Origin: Megascapheus bottae
Taxonomy: Eukaryota > Chordata > Mammalia > Rodentia > Geomyidae
DNA length: 64,000 bases
Reading direction: 5' to 3'
Assembly: GCA_024803745.1 (NCBI GenBank)
Contig: JANJXV010000013.1
Location: forward strand, 30,484,001-30,548,000
Positions 36,286 through 46,741 of the stretch are shown here, in pieces; position 1 is the first letter of the stretch, and each line of letters begins with the position of its first letter. The position numbers and the translations under genes are program-made. The notes below the pieces were generated by a model, which saw only the letters and a list, made by a program, of their open reading frames with translations, was not told the DNA's origin and ran no database searches.

Positions 36286-36558
36286 TTATAATCCTTATAA
36301 TAGTGCCACATGTAAGTTTCCTTTAGTTACTCAGAAGAAACTAAGACAGGTTGCTTAGACTACACATTTTGAAGTGATACATTGTGGTGGGGACAAAGAC
36401 TATTAATTTGATTTGGATAGTTACACTTTGTAGAAAAATTGCCAACCTGAGAAAATTAATCACAGCACATTTCCTTGTATTAATATATTCTACAAATCAA
36501 AATTGAAATTACTGTGCAAAAGTCTTGAGAAATTTCTTCTAAAAATGATATAGCTACA

Positions 36559-36753
36559 AGGGCTAGGAGTTTGGCCTAGTGGTAGAGTGCTTGCCTAGCA
36601 TGCACAAAGACCCAGGTCGATTCCTCAGTCCCACATACATAGAAAAAGCCAAAAGTGTTTTTGTGGCTCAAGTGGTAGAGCTCTGGTCTTGATAAAGCCC
36701 AAGGACAGTGCTCATGCCCTGAGCTGAAGCCCAGGACTGGCAAAAAAAAAAAA
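36559..36753 (+). mobile_element. IDL-Geo-like SINE, first of a pair
   Basis: A full-length dimer: GGCTAGGAGTTTGGCCTAGT, CTTGCCTAGCATGC, GGTCGATTCCTCAG, ACATACATAGAAAAAGCC, the right monomer with GTTTTTGTGGCTCAAGTGGT and CCCAAGGACAGTGCTC, and an A13 tail. Flanked left by ATGATATAGCTACA (36545-36558) and right by ATGATAGCTACA (36754-36765). Confidence 0.9.
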
Positions 36754-36765
36754 ATGATAGCTACA

Positions 36766-36959
36766 GGGACTGGGAGTTTGACCTAGTGGTAGAGTGCTTG
36801 CTTAGCATGCAGGATGCTCTGGGTTTAATTCCTCAGAACTGCATACACTGTAAAAAGCCAGAAGTGGTACTGTGGCTCAAGTGGTAGAGCCCTACCCTTG
36901 AGAAAGCCCAAGGAAGGTACTCAGGACCTGAGTTCAAGCCCCAAGACTGGCAAAAAAAA
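36766..36959 (+). mobile_element. IDL-Geo-like SINE, second of a pair
   Basis: GGGACTGGGAGTTTGACCTA, CTTGCTTAGCATGC, GGTTTAATTCCTCAG, the right monomer GAAGTGGTACTGTGGCTCAA, GAGTTCAAGCCCC and an A9 tail. It shares the ATGATAGCTACA flank with its neighbour and is followed by a third copy at 36960-36971. Sequence differences from the first copy show separate source elements rather than local duplication. Confidence 0.9.
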
Positions 36960-36971
36960 ATGATAGCTACA

Positions 36972-38808
36972 TTTGCTTCCATTCTGGAGCTTAAGCATGG
37001 TGTTCTCACTCAGTTATTTGGCTCAAAACTGGCATTCTATGGCATAAGCCGCCTCCCCAGGCTAACATTTTGCTAGCTATTTGGACCTGACTTTTCTATT
37101 TCAAATTCCACTTCCTGAGAAGCTTGGGTTCAGACAAGAACCTCAGGCTCCCAGATTAAAGCAGCTTTTTGAAAATTATTTTGATTCCTATTTCTTAGAT
37201 ATTTAAAAAGCTTACTATTTAATTTTTTTCTATTTTAAATATATAGGTATAGGGTTTTTTTGGTTTAATTCTTTTTTTAAGGTATGTCCTTGTTAAAACT
37301 GAAAAGAGCAGTAGCTTTATTATGCTGAGCCATCACACACTTCAGTGGCCAAGATAGGAAGAAAAACCAAGGTCATTTATATGTTCAATTTTCTCATTTA
37401 TTAAATCTGTTTCATCTTAGAACAGCCAAAGAATATTTGACACTTTCAACTTGTATCCTTATCTTCTCTTCAAAGTCATCTTCTACAAATGTCCTTGCTT
37501 CTTCTATCAGAAGCAAAGTTGGTGGTGGCTCCTGATGTGAAAGTGAAAAAAATGGGGAGAATAGGGGAAGATCATGTAACTGACAGGACTCTGTCATGAC
37601 AAACCCCAATATTTTTTTATAGAAAAAGTTTTCTTCAGTGATCAGAGTCTTATAGAAATTAAGACAAATGGAAATTAATACTATATCAGGAAATGTGCTA
37701 AAACTGGCAATGGGAAAAAAATAGATTTGAATACTAGTGCTCCTAGCTTTGTGGTAGCTTTGTATCTTTAGATATGATAATTAACCACAGGAAGCATAGC
37801 TGGAATTGTGCAATGGGAATAGCTTTAATTTCACAAGGACACTCTAATCATAAGGATAACTACCTGATTGAAAAAATAGCGTGAAATCTATTTTATAGAA
37901 AGCATACTGACAATATTAATTTCTATTGCCTGTATAATTTGTACTATGTGAACTATTGGCCAGTATTACAGTCACAGCAATAGTGGAAATTTGCCAGTAA
38001 TCAATACCAGCTATATCTTATAATGTCCAAAGATCTTTGGTATCATAATATCAGGCTGAGTTTTTTTTATTTCAGTGGCATCAATGGGTAGAATAGGCAT
38101 TATAGACGTAAGAAGGTGATGAGTTGACTTGGAAGCTCAGGAGTAAATGTTTTATGGTATCAGTAATTTGGGCAACAAGTTTTTGAATGGAGGGATTGGG
38201 GTCAAACTAATATTGTGAAGTCTAATGTTGCAATAATTTTATACACTAGTGTTTACACTATGAAGTGTATCTAAAATATATCTTACCTTTCTTAGTAGTG
38301 ATTTTCAGCAATGTCCATATTTGTTAAGCAATGTTTCCAACCCAGGGTAATTAACATGAATTTTACATAAAACAATTATACCTAAATTTTCCAATCAGGA
38401 AACTTAAGGATAAAACTACACTGTTGCAATAGGTCCTACCTCAGAGATCACCTTGCCATGAACCTTTCTGTTAGGAGGGAGAAAGCAAAAATATACTTTG
38501 CTTAAAAAATTGCGATACATCTAATTTAGGCATAAATATTGGCCAGAGAAAATGTGTCAGGATGAAAACAGAAGGGGTGAAGTAAACACATTTCTATTTA
38601 AAGTCAAACAGAAGAATTCTCATTGGTTTCTGGAAAACATTTGTTAGAAATATCTGCCCTTTCTGCTGAAGCCTCATCATAAAAAGTACCATGAAATCAT
38701 AAAAATCACAAGAATGCTCAGAAAAATACACAGAATTTGCCTTTCCATGAGGCTGTGTGCCACATTAGCAGATGAAAAGATGAATTATTTTTAAAGTTAA
38801 AAATGCTT
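36972..38808. other. Unique DNA, no gene seen
   Basis: About 1.8 kb. The minus-strand frame 37609-37412 (65 codons) lacks any known motif. The 37000-37150 stretch has SINE-like phrases but no clear alignment. Confidence 0.45.
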
Positions 38809-38810
38809 GT

Positions 38811-39030
38811 TTTGTTTTGTTTTGCTGATTCTGGGCCTGGGCTCTGAGTTTAATTGCTCAAGACTAGGGTTCTACCACTTGAGCCATATCTCTACATTGA
38901 TGTTCTGGGTAGTTAATTTTAAGTTAAAGCTTCAGAGATTTTCCTGCATAAGGTAGACTCAAACTACAGTCATCAGATCTCAGCCTCTTGGATAGCCAGA
39001 ATTACAGGTGGGAGGCCTGTGCTTCTACTG
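38811..39030 (-). mobile_element. B1-dID-like SINE, antisense
   Basis: A poly(A) equivalent (TTTGTTTTGTTTTGC), then GGGCCTGGGCTCTGAGTTTA, CAAGACTAGGGTTCTACCAC and TTGAGCC (right monomer), then TCAGATCTCAGCCTCTTGG, ATAGCCAGAATTACAGG (left monomer). Complete dimer, moderately diverged. Confidence 0.75.
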
Positions 39031-39070
39031 GCAATGCACTCTTTCATGGGGGAATTTAAGTAGAATTTTT

Positions 39071-39318
39071 CATATATTTTTATTGTAATTAATAGAAGGG
39101 TTACATAATATTTGCCAGATAGAAGGTGCATTAATTCACATACATTGATACCCTTTCACATGTCTTGGTCCCCATTTCCCTTCCCTCCTCTCCACCCCTC
39201 ATCTTGTTTTCTCCCCTTCCCTATCCAATTTCAAATAACCAAATACAAATATATCAGATATATCAGATAACAAAGTGAGATACTGTAACAATATGAGATA
39301 ACCAAGAGACAGCAAAAG
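39071..39318 (-). mobile_element. LINE-1 3' UTR insertion, antisense, 13-bp TSD
   Basis: The target-site duplication AAGTAGAATTTTT is at 39058-39070 and 39319-39331. Between them is the young-type 3' UTR: TTTTTATTGTAATTAATAG, CCAGATAGAAGGTGCATTAA, a C/T tract, CAATTTCAAATAACCAAA and ATATGAGATAACCAAGAG. Truncated within the 3' UTR, about 250 bp in all. Confidence 0.9.
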
Positions 39319-39410
39319 AAGTAGAATTTTTTTTAAGTTCCTGTTATGATTGAGAATTAAGACCTGTCTACACAGGGAATTTCTTCTTGCTTTCCATGAA
39401 CCTTTTTTTT

Positions 39411-39565
39411 TCCCAGTCCTTGGACTTTCTCAGGCTAGAGCTCTACCACTTGAGCCTCAGCACCACTTCTGGCTTTTTTTTTCTATGTATGTGGTATTGA
39501 GGAATCGAACCCAGGTCTTCATGAAAGTTAGGCAAGCACTCTACCACTAGGCCAAACTCCCAGCC
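39411..39565 (-). mobile_element. IDL-Geo-like SINE, antisense, 17-bp TSD
   Basis: The target-site duplication CCATGAACCTTTTTTTT is at 39394-39410 and 39566-39582. The antisense dimer reads TCCTTGGACTTTCTCAGGCT, CTACCACTTGAGCCTCAGC, then TGTATGTGGTATTGAGGAAT, CGAACCCAGGTCTTCATG and CTAGGCCAAACTCCCAGCCC. The right-monomer 3' end is short by about 30 bases. Young by its duplication. Confidence 0.9.
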
Positions 39566-39584
39566 CCATGAACCTTTTTTTTAG

Positions 39585-40108
39585 TAAAAATAACACTGCT
39601 ATAAGTGAATGTGGGGTCAGTTGCTAAATAATTTTAATACTCCAATTCAAAAATCATTGGCACAACAAATACATGATTACTCCTTCCTGGATGAGTTCAT
39701 TTTTTCTCATTTTTTATTTAGAATGTTATTTATCTTTCAACTTTAAATGCTTTGACAAAAGGTTGAAAATGTAACATATTCATTTACATAAAAAAATGTA
39801 TCTTGGTCAGCTTCGGTGTGACCCCTTCTATCTTTCCCACTGTCCAAGATATGCTTTCCCTCCAACATCACATCAAGTTTCACATTTGATTCTTTCACCT
39901 AATCACTGTTTCATTTTCCATTTACCCATCCCCTCAGACTAGCCCCCTGTTCTAAATGTATTTGACTTTCCTGATGTTCATTTTTTTGAACTGCCCATCA
40001 AGTGTTAAGTTTGCATCATTATGCTTCATTCCTTCAGATGCTATACTTAAGTTAACCTGTGTACATATGTACACAACCTTATGTGTTTACATGGCAGATT
40101 ATAGGGTC
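39585..40108. other. Unique or ancient-repeat DNA, no gene seen
   Basis: No coding evidence. 39770-39870 has a C/T-rich wording reminiscent of old antisense L1 3' ends but is not callable. Confidence 0.45.
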
Positions 40109-40109
40109 T

Positions 40110-40260
40110 TCAAATCCACCTACAGGTCCGTGATCAAGGTGACATTGACCAAGATTCATTTTATTCCTATACTACTTTGTTGAATGGCACCTCCTTTGTA
40201 CTAAAGATTATGAAAGGAAAAAAAGGAGATAAATATATTAACATTTTCACTTCCAAACCA
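40110..40260 (+). repeat. Ancient interspersed repeat, copy 1 of a local pair
   Basis: About 150 bp similar to 41700-41865 in the same orientation. Shared blocks are TCAAATCCACCTACAGG / TGGAATCCACCTTAAGG, ACATTGACCAAG / ACATTGGTCAAG, TTCATTTTAT, TTTGTTGAATGGCACCTCCT / TTTGTTGACTGGCAACTCCT and ATTTTCAC. The family is not recognised; an old DNA transposon or LTR is possible. Confidence 0.5.
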
Positions 40261-40765
40261 ACGGCTCTGCAGTTTCATGTATGAACACAAAGTAGAAGGA
40301 AGAGCTGGCCTGGTGTCCTCTACAGTGAAAGTCTGTTCTTTCCTTTAAATGATTGGTTTTCAGATATCCATTAAAATGACTCTCATGTTGAAGAGTTACA
40401 CCTGAAATGGGCTCCTATGAAAATATGTAGTAATTTCTATTTAAATATTGAATTGGCACTTTTGATAGTTTTGCCAAAGCAATCATTTGTTGTTGCCCAA
40501 GGCTGCCCTATGCATGGACAGTAGATGCCAGTTTGCACTCCCCTACTTCAGTTGAGACCTCTACAAACCAACAAGAATATTTTTAGACATTGCAAGATAT
40601 CATTTAGGAGACATATTTTCCTCTGCATGGGAACTGCTTTGATATTTTAAAAATTCATTTCCAAGAAATGAATTTTCAATCCTTGGGAAAAGATATGGCA
40701 ATGCTAAGAACATTCAGTAAACATAAACTAGAAACTTGGCCAGAACTTCAAACAATATTTATTAA

Positions 40766-40769
<4 letters not shown>

Positions 40770-40862
<93 letters not shown>

Positions 40863-40884
40863 AGAGAGAGAGAGAGAGATCTGA
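40770..40884. repeat. (GT)n(GA)n compound microsatellite
   Basis: GT repeats at 40771-40799 switch directly to GA repeats at 40799-40858, followed by ATCT and a second GA block at 40862-40879 ending ATCTGAG. The open frame across it (40668-40934) is an artefact. Confidence 0.97.
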
Positions 40885-40889
40885 GCTTG

Positions 40890-41695
40890 CTGAATCATTG
40901 CATTTTGTGTTTGGTGTTTGCTTTACTTGAGTAGATACTAGAAACTATCAGTCTAAAAGAAAATCCAATTTCATTTTCATTATGATAAGGTAAACACAGC
41001 TCTTCTCCTTGGGATCTTCTGGGTGTTCTTTTATTTGTGCTTTTGTTTGTGAACAACTTCTTCAAACATAATAACTGCTAAATCTTATATCTGTTTCTGT
41101 GTCAAAGAAAAATGAAACACATACAATGTAACGTGTTGTTTTAAGCATCTAGCAGGATCCCTAGTGTCCAGGAAGTATCATAGAGCAGGCAATACAAAGA
41201 TTTCAAATCTGAAAGGAGTTCAAGGTTCCAGTTACCTGAGACAGAAGATTCTGACAAACCAGGAAAAGTAATTTTATTCACCATAGATAGGCAACAAAGA
41301 TAAATTGAAATCTGTTCCAACACGAGATAATCTTTCAAGACTCAATAAAGCAGCCCAGGGTCATGAGGTCCCCTCTGTCTACAGACATCACCCAAACCAC
41401 TCCATGCTATGTTTTATGTACTGGCTTCCACTGACCTCAATTCACTCAAGCATTGATGGGCATTGAGAAAATGACATTCACCCGCTATGTCTTTAAATGC
41501 AAAACTGAATGAACTCCTGGCCCCTCACCCAAAATATATTGTTTATATAATGCTTATGCAAAGGGAAGTTGTAGTCCACTCCTTGTCCACCTTATTTCTC
41601 CTAAGATCATATACATCTCCTAATTAAATGATTGGGATATCTCAAAATTCCACGATACAGGGGTTTGTAATAATGCCATGGTCTTTACAGAAGAG
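40890..41695. other. Unique DNA, no gene seen
   Basis: No identifiable repeat or coding signal. The minus-strand frame 41338-41141 has no known motif. Confidence 0.45.
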
Positions 41696-41699
41696 GCTA

Positions 41700-41865
41700 T
41701 ATCTGGGGTGTGGAATCCACCTTAAGGACAATAATCAAAGAGCTAACATTGGTCAAGTTTCATTTTATGCATCTACATCTTTGTTGACTGGCAACTCCTT
41801 TGCACAATTATTAAAGATAAAAAGAAAAAAAAGAAGGAAAGAATAAAATTTTCACCTCCGCACAT
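41700..41865 (+). repeat. Ancient interspersed repeat, copy 2 of a local pair
   Basis: Partner of 40110-40260, same strand, about 1.6 kb downstream. The frame 41628-41846 overlaps it but is not conserved in the other copy, so it does not indicate a gene. Confidence 0.5.
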
Positions 41866-41869
41866 GCTT

Positions 41870-42655
41870 GCTATTATGTATGGTAAAAAAAAAAATAGAC
41901 CAGGGAAATTCTGTTTCTCACCTGTGGTAGCTGCTAGATCCACACTAAAGAAGTGACAGTATGGTATTTTAAAATATGGTTGCCTGCTCTGTACTTTGCA
42001 GTTATGAATATCAGGGTGTTTACTAATGAAATGTCAATAGGATCCCTGTCATGTGTGACAGCAAAAGTGTCAGGTAGTTAGTTCTGTGTCAGCTTGCCCA
42101 TAGCTTGAAAGAACCAAAGAAGAAATATTGGGATCTCAGGCCTTTGTTGCTACATGTTTGTACAAAGAACAAGGACAAGTTGTTCCCAAAATCTCAAGTG
42201 GTGTCTACATATCAAATGTAGCTCAATGTTTTAGCTCAGTGTTTTTCCTTATCTTTCTACTGCTACATATGTATGTATATGTATAGCTTAAAGCTAGAGT
42301 GAAATGTTATATTTATATAAAACATTTCATACACAATATATATACAAATGCAAAATATACAACATATGTGCAGTCATATGCACATACATAAGTAATATTT
42401 CATCTTACTTATACATATGCATGTACATGTGTATACATATGCATGCATATGTTTGTATGTAGGCATATACGTGTATACATATGTATAATATGTATATGTA
42501 TACATATGCATGTATAAATTAATGTGAAATCAATATTCTTAGCAATGTTTGAAGAAGTCTCATTCTTATAGGTTTAACTGAATTTAACTCTTTCTCAAAT
42601 GCCCTAGGAAGAGTTAGATACTCAGTATTCATCACACTGAAACTACTAGCCCTGC
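41870..42655. other. Unique DNA with ATGTATA simple sequence
   Basis: No gene seen. TATGTATA/CATATGCA-type simple sequence occupies roughly 42255-42525. Confidence 0.5.
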
Positions 42656-42659
42656 ACAT

Positions 42660-42722
42660 ACTCTCCCTCTCTCTCTCCCTCCTTCTCTCTCTCTCCCCCC
42701 CGCCTCTCTCTGTCCCTCTCTG

Positions 42723-42787
<65 letters not shown>

Positions 42788-42799
42788 AACACACACACT
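42660..42799. repeat. (CT)n/(CTGT)n microsatellite with (CA)n tail
   Basis: CTCT/CCCT/CTGT units at 42660-42779 pass into CACACACAAACACACACAC at 42779-42799. Same CT to CA architecture as at 10391-10635. Confidence 0.95.
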
Positions 42800-42987
42800 T
42801 ATACTCTTTCAACTTTTTCTTCTTCAAATTAACTTGAAAATTTGAAAACAAACCACTGAACTAATTCAGCTGCAATTTTCAGACCAATCCCCATGACTTA
42901 GTGACTCCAACTGCCAGCCTAATGTATCCTTGGCAATACATTGGATAGATCATATCCAAGACTACTTTTAGATTTAAAGCTTCAACT

Positions 42988-43127
42988 ATAGCTGAGTGCT
43001 GGGGGCTCACCCCTGTAATCCGAGCTACCCAGTAGACTATGATCTGAGGATCATGGTTCAAAGCTAGCCTGGGCATGAAAGTCTGTGAGACTCTTACCTC
43101 CAATTAACCCCAGAAAAACGGAAGTTG
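42988..43127 (+). mobile_element. B1-dID-like SINE, left part, interrupted
   Basis: AGCTGAGTGCTGGGGGCTCA, CCCCTGTAATCCGAGCTACC, CTATGATCTGAGGATCATGG and AGCCTGGGCATGAAAGTC are the 7SL/B1 left monomer. It continues after the inserted SINE at 43335-43440, where the right monomer lies. Confidence 0.85.
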
Positions 43128-43334
43128 GGGGCCAAGAGTTTGGCCTAGTGGTTAAAGTGCTTGCCTAGCATGCACGAAGACCTGGGTTCAATTCCTCAGT
43201 ACCACATACATAGAAAAAAGTCAGAAATGGTGCTGAGGCTCAAGTGGTAGAGCTCTAAGCTTGAGAAAGTCCAAGGACAGTGCTCAGGCCCTGAGCTCAA
43301 GCCTATGACTGGCAAAACAAAAAACAAAAAAAAA
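43128..43334 (+). mobile_element. IDL-Geo-like SINE nested in a B1-dID SINE
   Basis: GGGGCCAAGAGTTTGGCCTA, CTTGCCTAGCATGCACGAAG, GGTTCAATTCCTCAGTACC, ACATAGAAAAAAGTCAG, GGTGCTGAGGCTCAAGTGGT, CCAAGGACAGTGCTCAGGCC and an A-rich tail. Inserted with the duplication ACGGAAGTTG (43118-43127) / ACAGAAGTTG (43335-43344). Confidence 0.9.
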
Positions 43335-43440
43335 ACAGAAGTTGCACTGTGGCTCAAATCTTAGAGTGCTAGCCTTGGGCTGAAGAGCTCAGGTATAGCA
43401 CCCAGGTCCAGAGTTCTAATTCCAGGACAAACAAAAATAA
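43335..43440 (+). mobile_element. B1-dID-like SINE, right part after interruption
   Basis: GAAGTTGCACTGTGGCTCAA, GTGCTAGCCTTGGGCTGAAG, AGCTCAGGTATAGCACCCAG and CCAGAGTTCTAATTCC with an A/C tail: the right monomer of the element started at 42988. Confidence 0.85.
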
Positions 43441-44462
43441 ATAATTAAATTTCCACTATCACTCTGAAGAATATTTCACTCTAGCCGTATGAACACATAA
43501 GACAGAAGCAATGAGTGGTGCTCCAGCAGACGTTGTTTCATTCACAACCACTCTGAAACACTGCACTGGAAGTTATCAATCACCCCCAGACAGCCTCTAT
43601 GGAACTCAGGAAGTCTCTGCACACAATACAGCTATCTGCATCACAGTCAGGAAGCAACCATTTCCCCTGGCTGTTCAAAAGAAAGCTTATAATTATGACA
43701 AGGCTCCTGTGATTAAATCATTATGCACAAACTATGATTATTGAAACTGCAAACTGTACTATGATAAGTGGAAATGACCATGAAATATTTGCATGCTGCA
43801 GTCATTTCTCTTGCTTGCTTGCTTGCTTGATCTGATGCTAGAACTGAAAGTCTTAATACTCAGGGCCTGGGGCTGAAACATTACATCCACCAGCACTGAC
43901 AATGCCAGTTATTTCTATGAGCTGAAGATTACTTCAGCTGCCAAGTGCTGGTCTAATAGTAATCAAACTCAAAGCATGGAGCTTCTGACAATTGATTAGA
44001 ATATTCTTTCTAAAGCCTGGAACCAAAAGCCTATAATTCTCAAGACTTGAAGGTATGAGACTTTGAATCCATTAGTCCCTTAATTTAGACTTTGGAACTC
44101 AAGAGCCCAGGATCAGCAAGGCAGAAAAGATATAACACACCTTCTTATAATTTATGAGTAGAACTAAAGGACCTCAGTCAGATGAATTATAATAACGGGG
44201 CCTTGAGAAGCTAAGAAGCTACATATCTAATCAATGTAGCAAGAATGTTATTAATGAAATCCTGATTGATTTATTTTAATAAACTTGTGGCATCAAAAAT
44301 GCGAGTAAAAGGAAAAGATGGTTGTCTCTCCAGAGACTTAATCTCCTGTACCAGCATCTTTCTTGCCTTGCAATTATGATAAATTCATTTTTGGTTGTGA
44401 GCTTATCAGTATAAAAGAGGCATGTTATCTTTAGAATAATAAAGTATCTTATAAATTCTCAT
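43441..44462. other. Unique DNA with a short (CTTG)n run
   Basis: A CTTG tetranucleotide repeat at about 43809-43829. The frame 43511-43744 (77 codons) has no recognised motif. No gene called. Confidence 0.45.
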
Positions 44463-44796
44463 TATTTTTTATTTTATTTTCTTATTGTTGGGATAATGTA
44501 TAGAGGAGTTACAGTTACATTCATCAGGTAGTAGGTGCATTACTTCTCAAACATTTATACCCCTTCTCATGTTTTTGTCCCCAATACCCTCCTCCAACCC
44601 CTTCCCAATCATCTTGTTTTCCCCCTTCCCTTCTCTATGTCAAATAAACAGGCATATATACAATATACCAGGTAACAAAGTCAAATACAATAACAATATA
44701 AGATTAACTATTTGGACAACAAGAGAAAAGAGAAATAACACAGTACATTAAGAACAACAATCACATAAGATAAGGCTCTTATTTCCATATCCTAGT
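44463..44796 (-). mobile_element. LINE-1 3' UTR, older type, antisense
   Basis: TTCTTATTGTTGGGATAATG, TATAGAGGAGTTACAGTTAC, GTAGGTGCATTACTTCTC, CATTTATACCCCTTCTCATG, a C-rich tract and GAAATAACACAGTACATTAA. Same 3' UTR type as at 24829. Confidence 0.85.
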
Positions 44797-44799
44797 GTT

Positions 44800-45330
44800 C
44801 AAGGTAAAAATATATCTTCTTAAAGAATTCTTAAGTTGGTGTAAAATTTCACATATTGTCATTCTTGATTTAGAATGACAGCTTTAGCCAGGAATGTGTA
44901 AGTGGCAGCAAAAGGTTAATATTAAAAGATGTTTGAATAAAATTTAAATAGCAGATATATTGGCATGAACCCAACATAACTACTAGGATCCCGTTCAAGA
45001 AATAATAAAACAGAATTATTAGCACACTATTAGATATGAAAGGGAACATTTAATTAGAGCCAGAAAGAATATTTCAAATTACATTTTTCAGGAAGGTGAA
45101 AAATTGCACAAACCACAGAACGATTACATGTTATTTTTGTTAATTAGCATCCTACAAGCTTCAATCATGGTTGCGCCCTGTAATTTTTGGCTTCATGATC
45201 TTTCATAGCCTCTTTAGAGGAGAATGATTTTGAAAGACTTCTATGTAACAAGAATGAAATGATATTTTATTATATTCTCTATTATGCTTAGTTTAAGTCC
45301 TTTCTCTACATTACACACTTTTCTTTCTAG
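44800..45330. other. AT-rich unique DNA, no gene seen
   Basis: Nothing recognisable in this interval. Confidence 0.5.
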
Positions 45331-45545
45331 TCGGCATCTGGTGGTTTATGCCTCTAAACCTAGCTATTCAGGTAGCTGAGCTACTCAGGCAGAACTTCTT
45401 GCCGAACATTCTCCACTGATTTATTCAGAAAAAAGCTTTTAGTTGTACTGTGACCCAAGTGGTAGAGGGCTAGCTAGCCTTGAGCAAAAGAAGCTCTGGG
45501 ACTGGGCCCAGGCCCAGAGTTCAAGCTGCAAGACTAGAAAATTAA
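45331..45545 (+). mobile_element. B1-dID-like SINE
   Basis: GTCGGCATCTGGTGGTTTAT, GCCTCTAAACCTAGCTATTC and GTAGCTGAGCTACTCAGGC (left), then GTTGTACTGTGACCCAAGTG, GCTAGCCTTGAGC and CCCAGAGTTCAAGCTGC (right). A-rich end. Moderately diverged. Confidence 0.75.
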
Positions 45546-45655
45546 AAAGTACTATTTCTTGTTAACTAATTATTTGGTAACATTATGTAAATTTCATAAT
45601 TGATGTTAAGTTTGGTACAAACAATCTCAGTTTATGATTTATAAAAGCTGGACTA

Positions 45656-45760
45656 GTGGTCGGAGGTTTGGCTCAGCGGAAGAGTCTTTGCCTGGCAAGT
45701 GCAAGGCCCTGAATTCGGTCCCCAGCTCTGGAAAAAAAGAAAATAAAAGAAAAAAAGGAA
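45656..45760 (+). mobile_element. ID element, with TSD
   Basis: GGTCGGAGGTTTGGCTCAGC, GAGTCTTTGCCTGGCAAGTG, AAGGCCCTGAATTCGGTCCC and CAGCTCTGG followed by a 30-base A/G tail: a textbook rodent ID element with A and B boxes. Flanks AAAAGCTGGACTA (45643-45655) and AAAAGTTGGACTA (from about 45760) are a 12 of 13 target-site duplication. Confidence 0.92.
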
Positions 45761-45772
45761 AAGTTGGACTAT

Positions 45773-46005
45773 AGCCAGGCATCATTACCAAGCCTGTAAT
45801 CTTGTTGCTCTGGAGGTTGAGATGTGATAACTGCAATTCAAAGCCAGCCCAGGCAGGAAAGTTCATAAAGCTCTTATCTCCAATTACCAATAAAAAAAAG
45901 TAAAGGTATAACTCTAGCTCAAATGATAGAGTGCTAGTCTTGAGCTAAAAAGTTGTAGCCAGTGCCCAAGCTCTGAGTTCAAGCCAGGACTGGCACACAC
46001 ACAAA
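45773..46005 (+). mobile_element. B1-dID-like SINE directly after an ID element
   Basis: AGCCAGGCATCATTACCAAG, CCTGTAATCTTGTTGCTCTG, GAGGTTGAGATGTGATAAC, AAAGCCAGCCCAGGCAGGAA (left), CTCTAGCTCAAATGATAGAG, GCTAGTCTTGAGC and CTGAGTTCAAGCCAGG (right), ending GGCACACACACAAAA. Confidence 0.85.
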
Positions 46006-46009
46006 ATTA

Positions 46010-46741
46010 GACAAATTTCTCAAACTGAACTTCTTTGGCTTGGTGTGTTACAAGCACTGTTCCTCCTTCTCAAACGCAACTCTCTGGAAGAATGAATCCA
46101 AGGACATGCTCATTTCACACTAAAGATGTCTGCCTTAATCCTTTCATAGTTCAGCTAGTTCAACTAAGTTTGCATATCAAATGTAGACATATTCTCAGAA
46201 CTTTTCTATATATTTAAATCACTCAACTCTACATACCTATCATTGATAAGCTTATAATGGTAATTCACTATAGAAAAAAAAGTAAAGACCATTTCCTATC
46301 AGTTTCACTTCTCAGGTCACAAAATATGCATTCAATTTAAAGCCTGTTGGAAGAAAATGGACTGTAATCATGGATTCTCAGAACTAATAGAAGCAACAAT
46401 TTTAATGAATTAATACTTATGAAGATTTCACAAAAAATATACATGCTCATGAAAACCTATTAAATGTGAGAAAATTTGAATTATGGTCTTCATTTCATTG
46501 CTGTTTCTACATAGAGTAAGCCAATACTGGGGTTTGTTTGTATTGTTTTCTCTTTTCCCCCGTCATTAAACATGCACATTACCATCGCTAAGATTACTTC
46601 TTTTCCTGTTTTCTTGAAGTATCTTTTACTCTCCCCTGTCTTTAAGAGATAAGGAGAATGTGCTCAATCACAGGATATAATTACCTTCCTCTGCGGAATG
46701 GGGCATACATGGCAAACCCACAGTTAAAGAAACAGAAGAGG
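46010..46741. other. Unique DNA, no gene seen
   Basis: AT-rich, no recognisable repeat. Precedes the SF3B6 processed pseudogene. Confidence 0.5.

Noticed and set aside
36559..36640. A/B-box bearing tRNA-like sequence as a true tRNA gene
   Set aside because: It is the ID-like left monomer of a SINE with a poly(A) tail and target-site duplication and shows no acceptor-stem pairing. The same applies to 45656-45735 and 51759-51840.
36545..36971. CRISPR-like arrangement of a short repeat and two ~195-bp spacers
   Set aside because: The spacers are SINEs with A tails and the repeats are target-site duplications in a mammalian genome.
40668..40934. Open frame through cysteine/valine and arginine/glutamate repeats
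   Set aside because: Produced by the GT and GA microsatellites.
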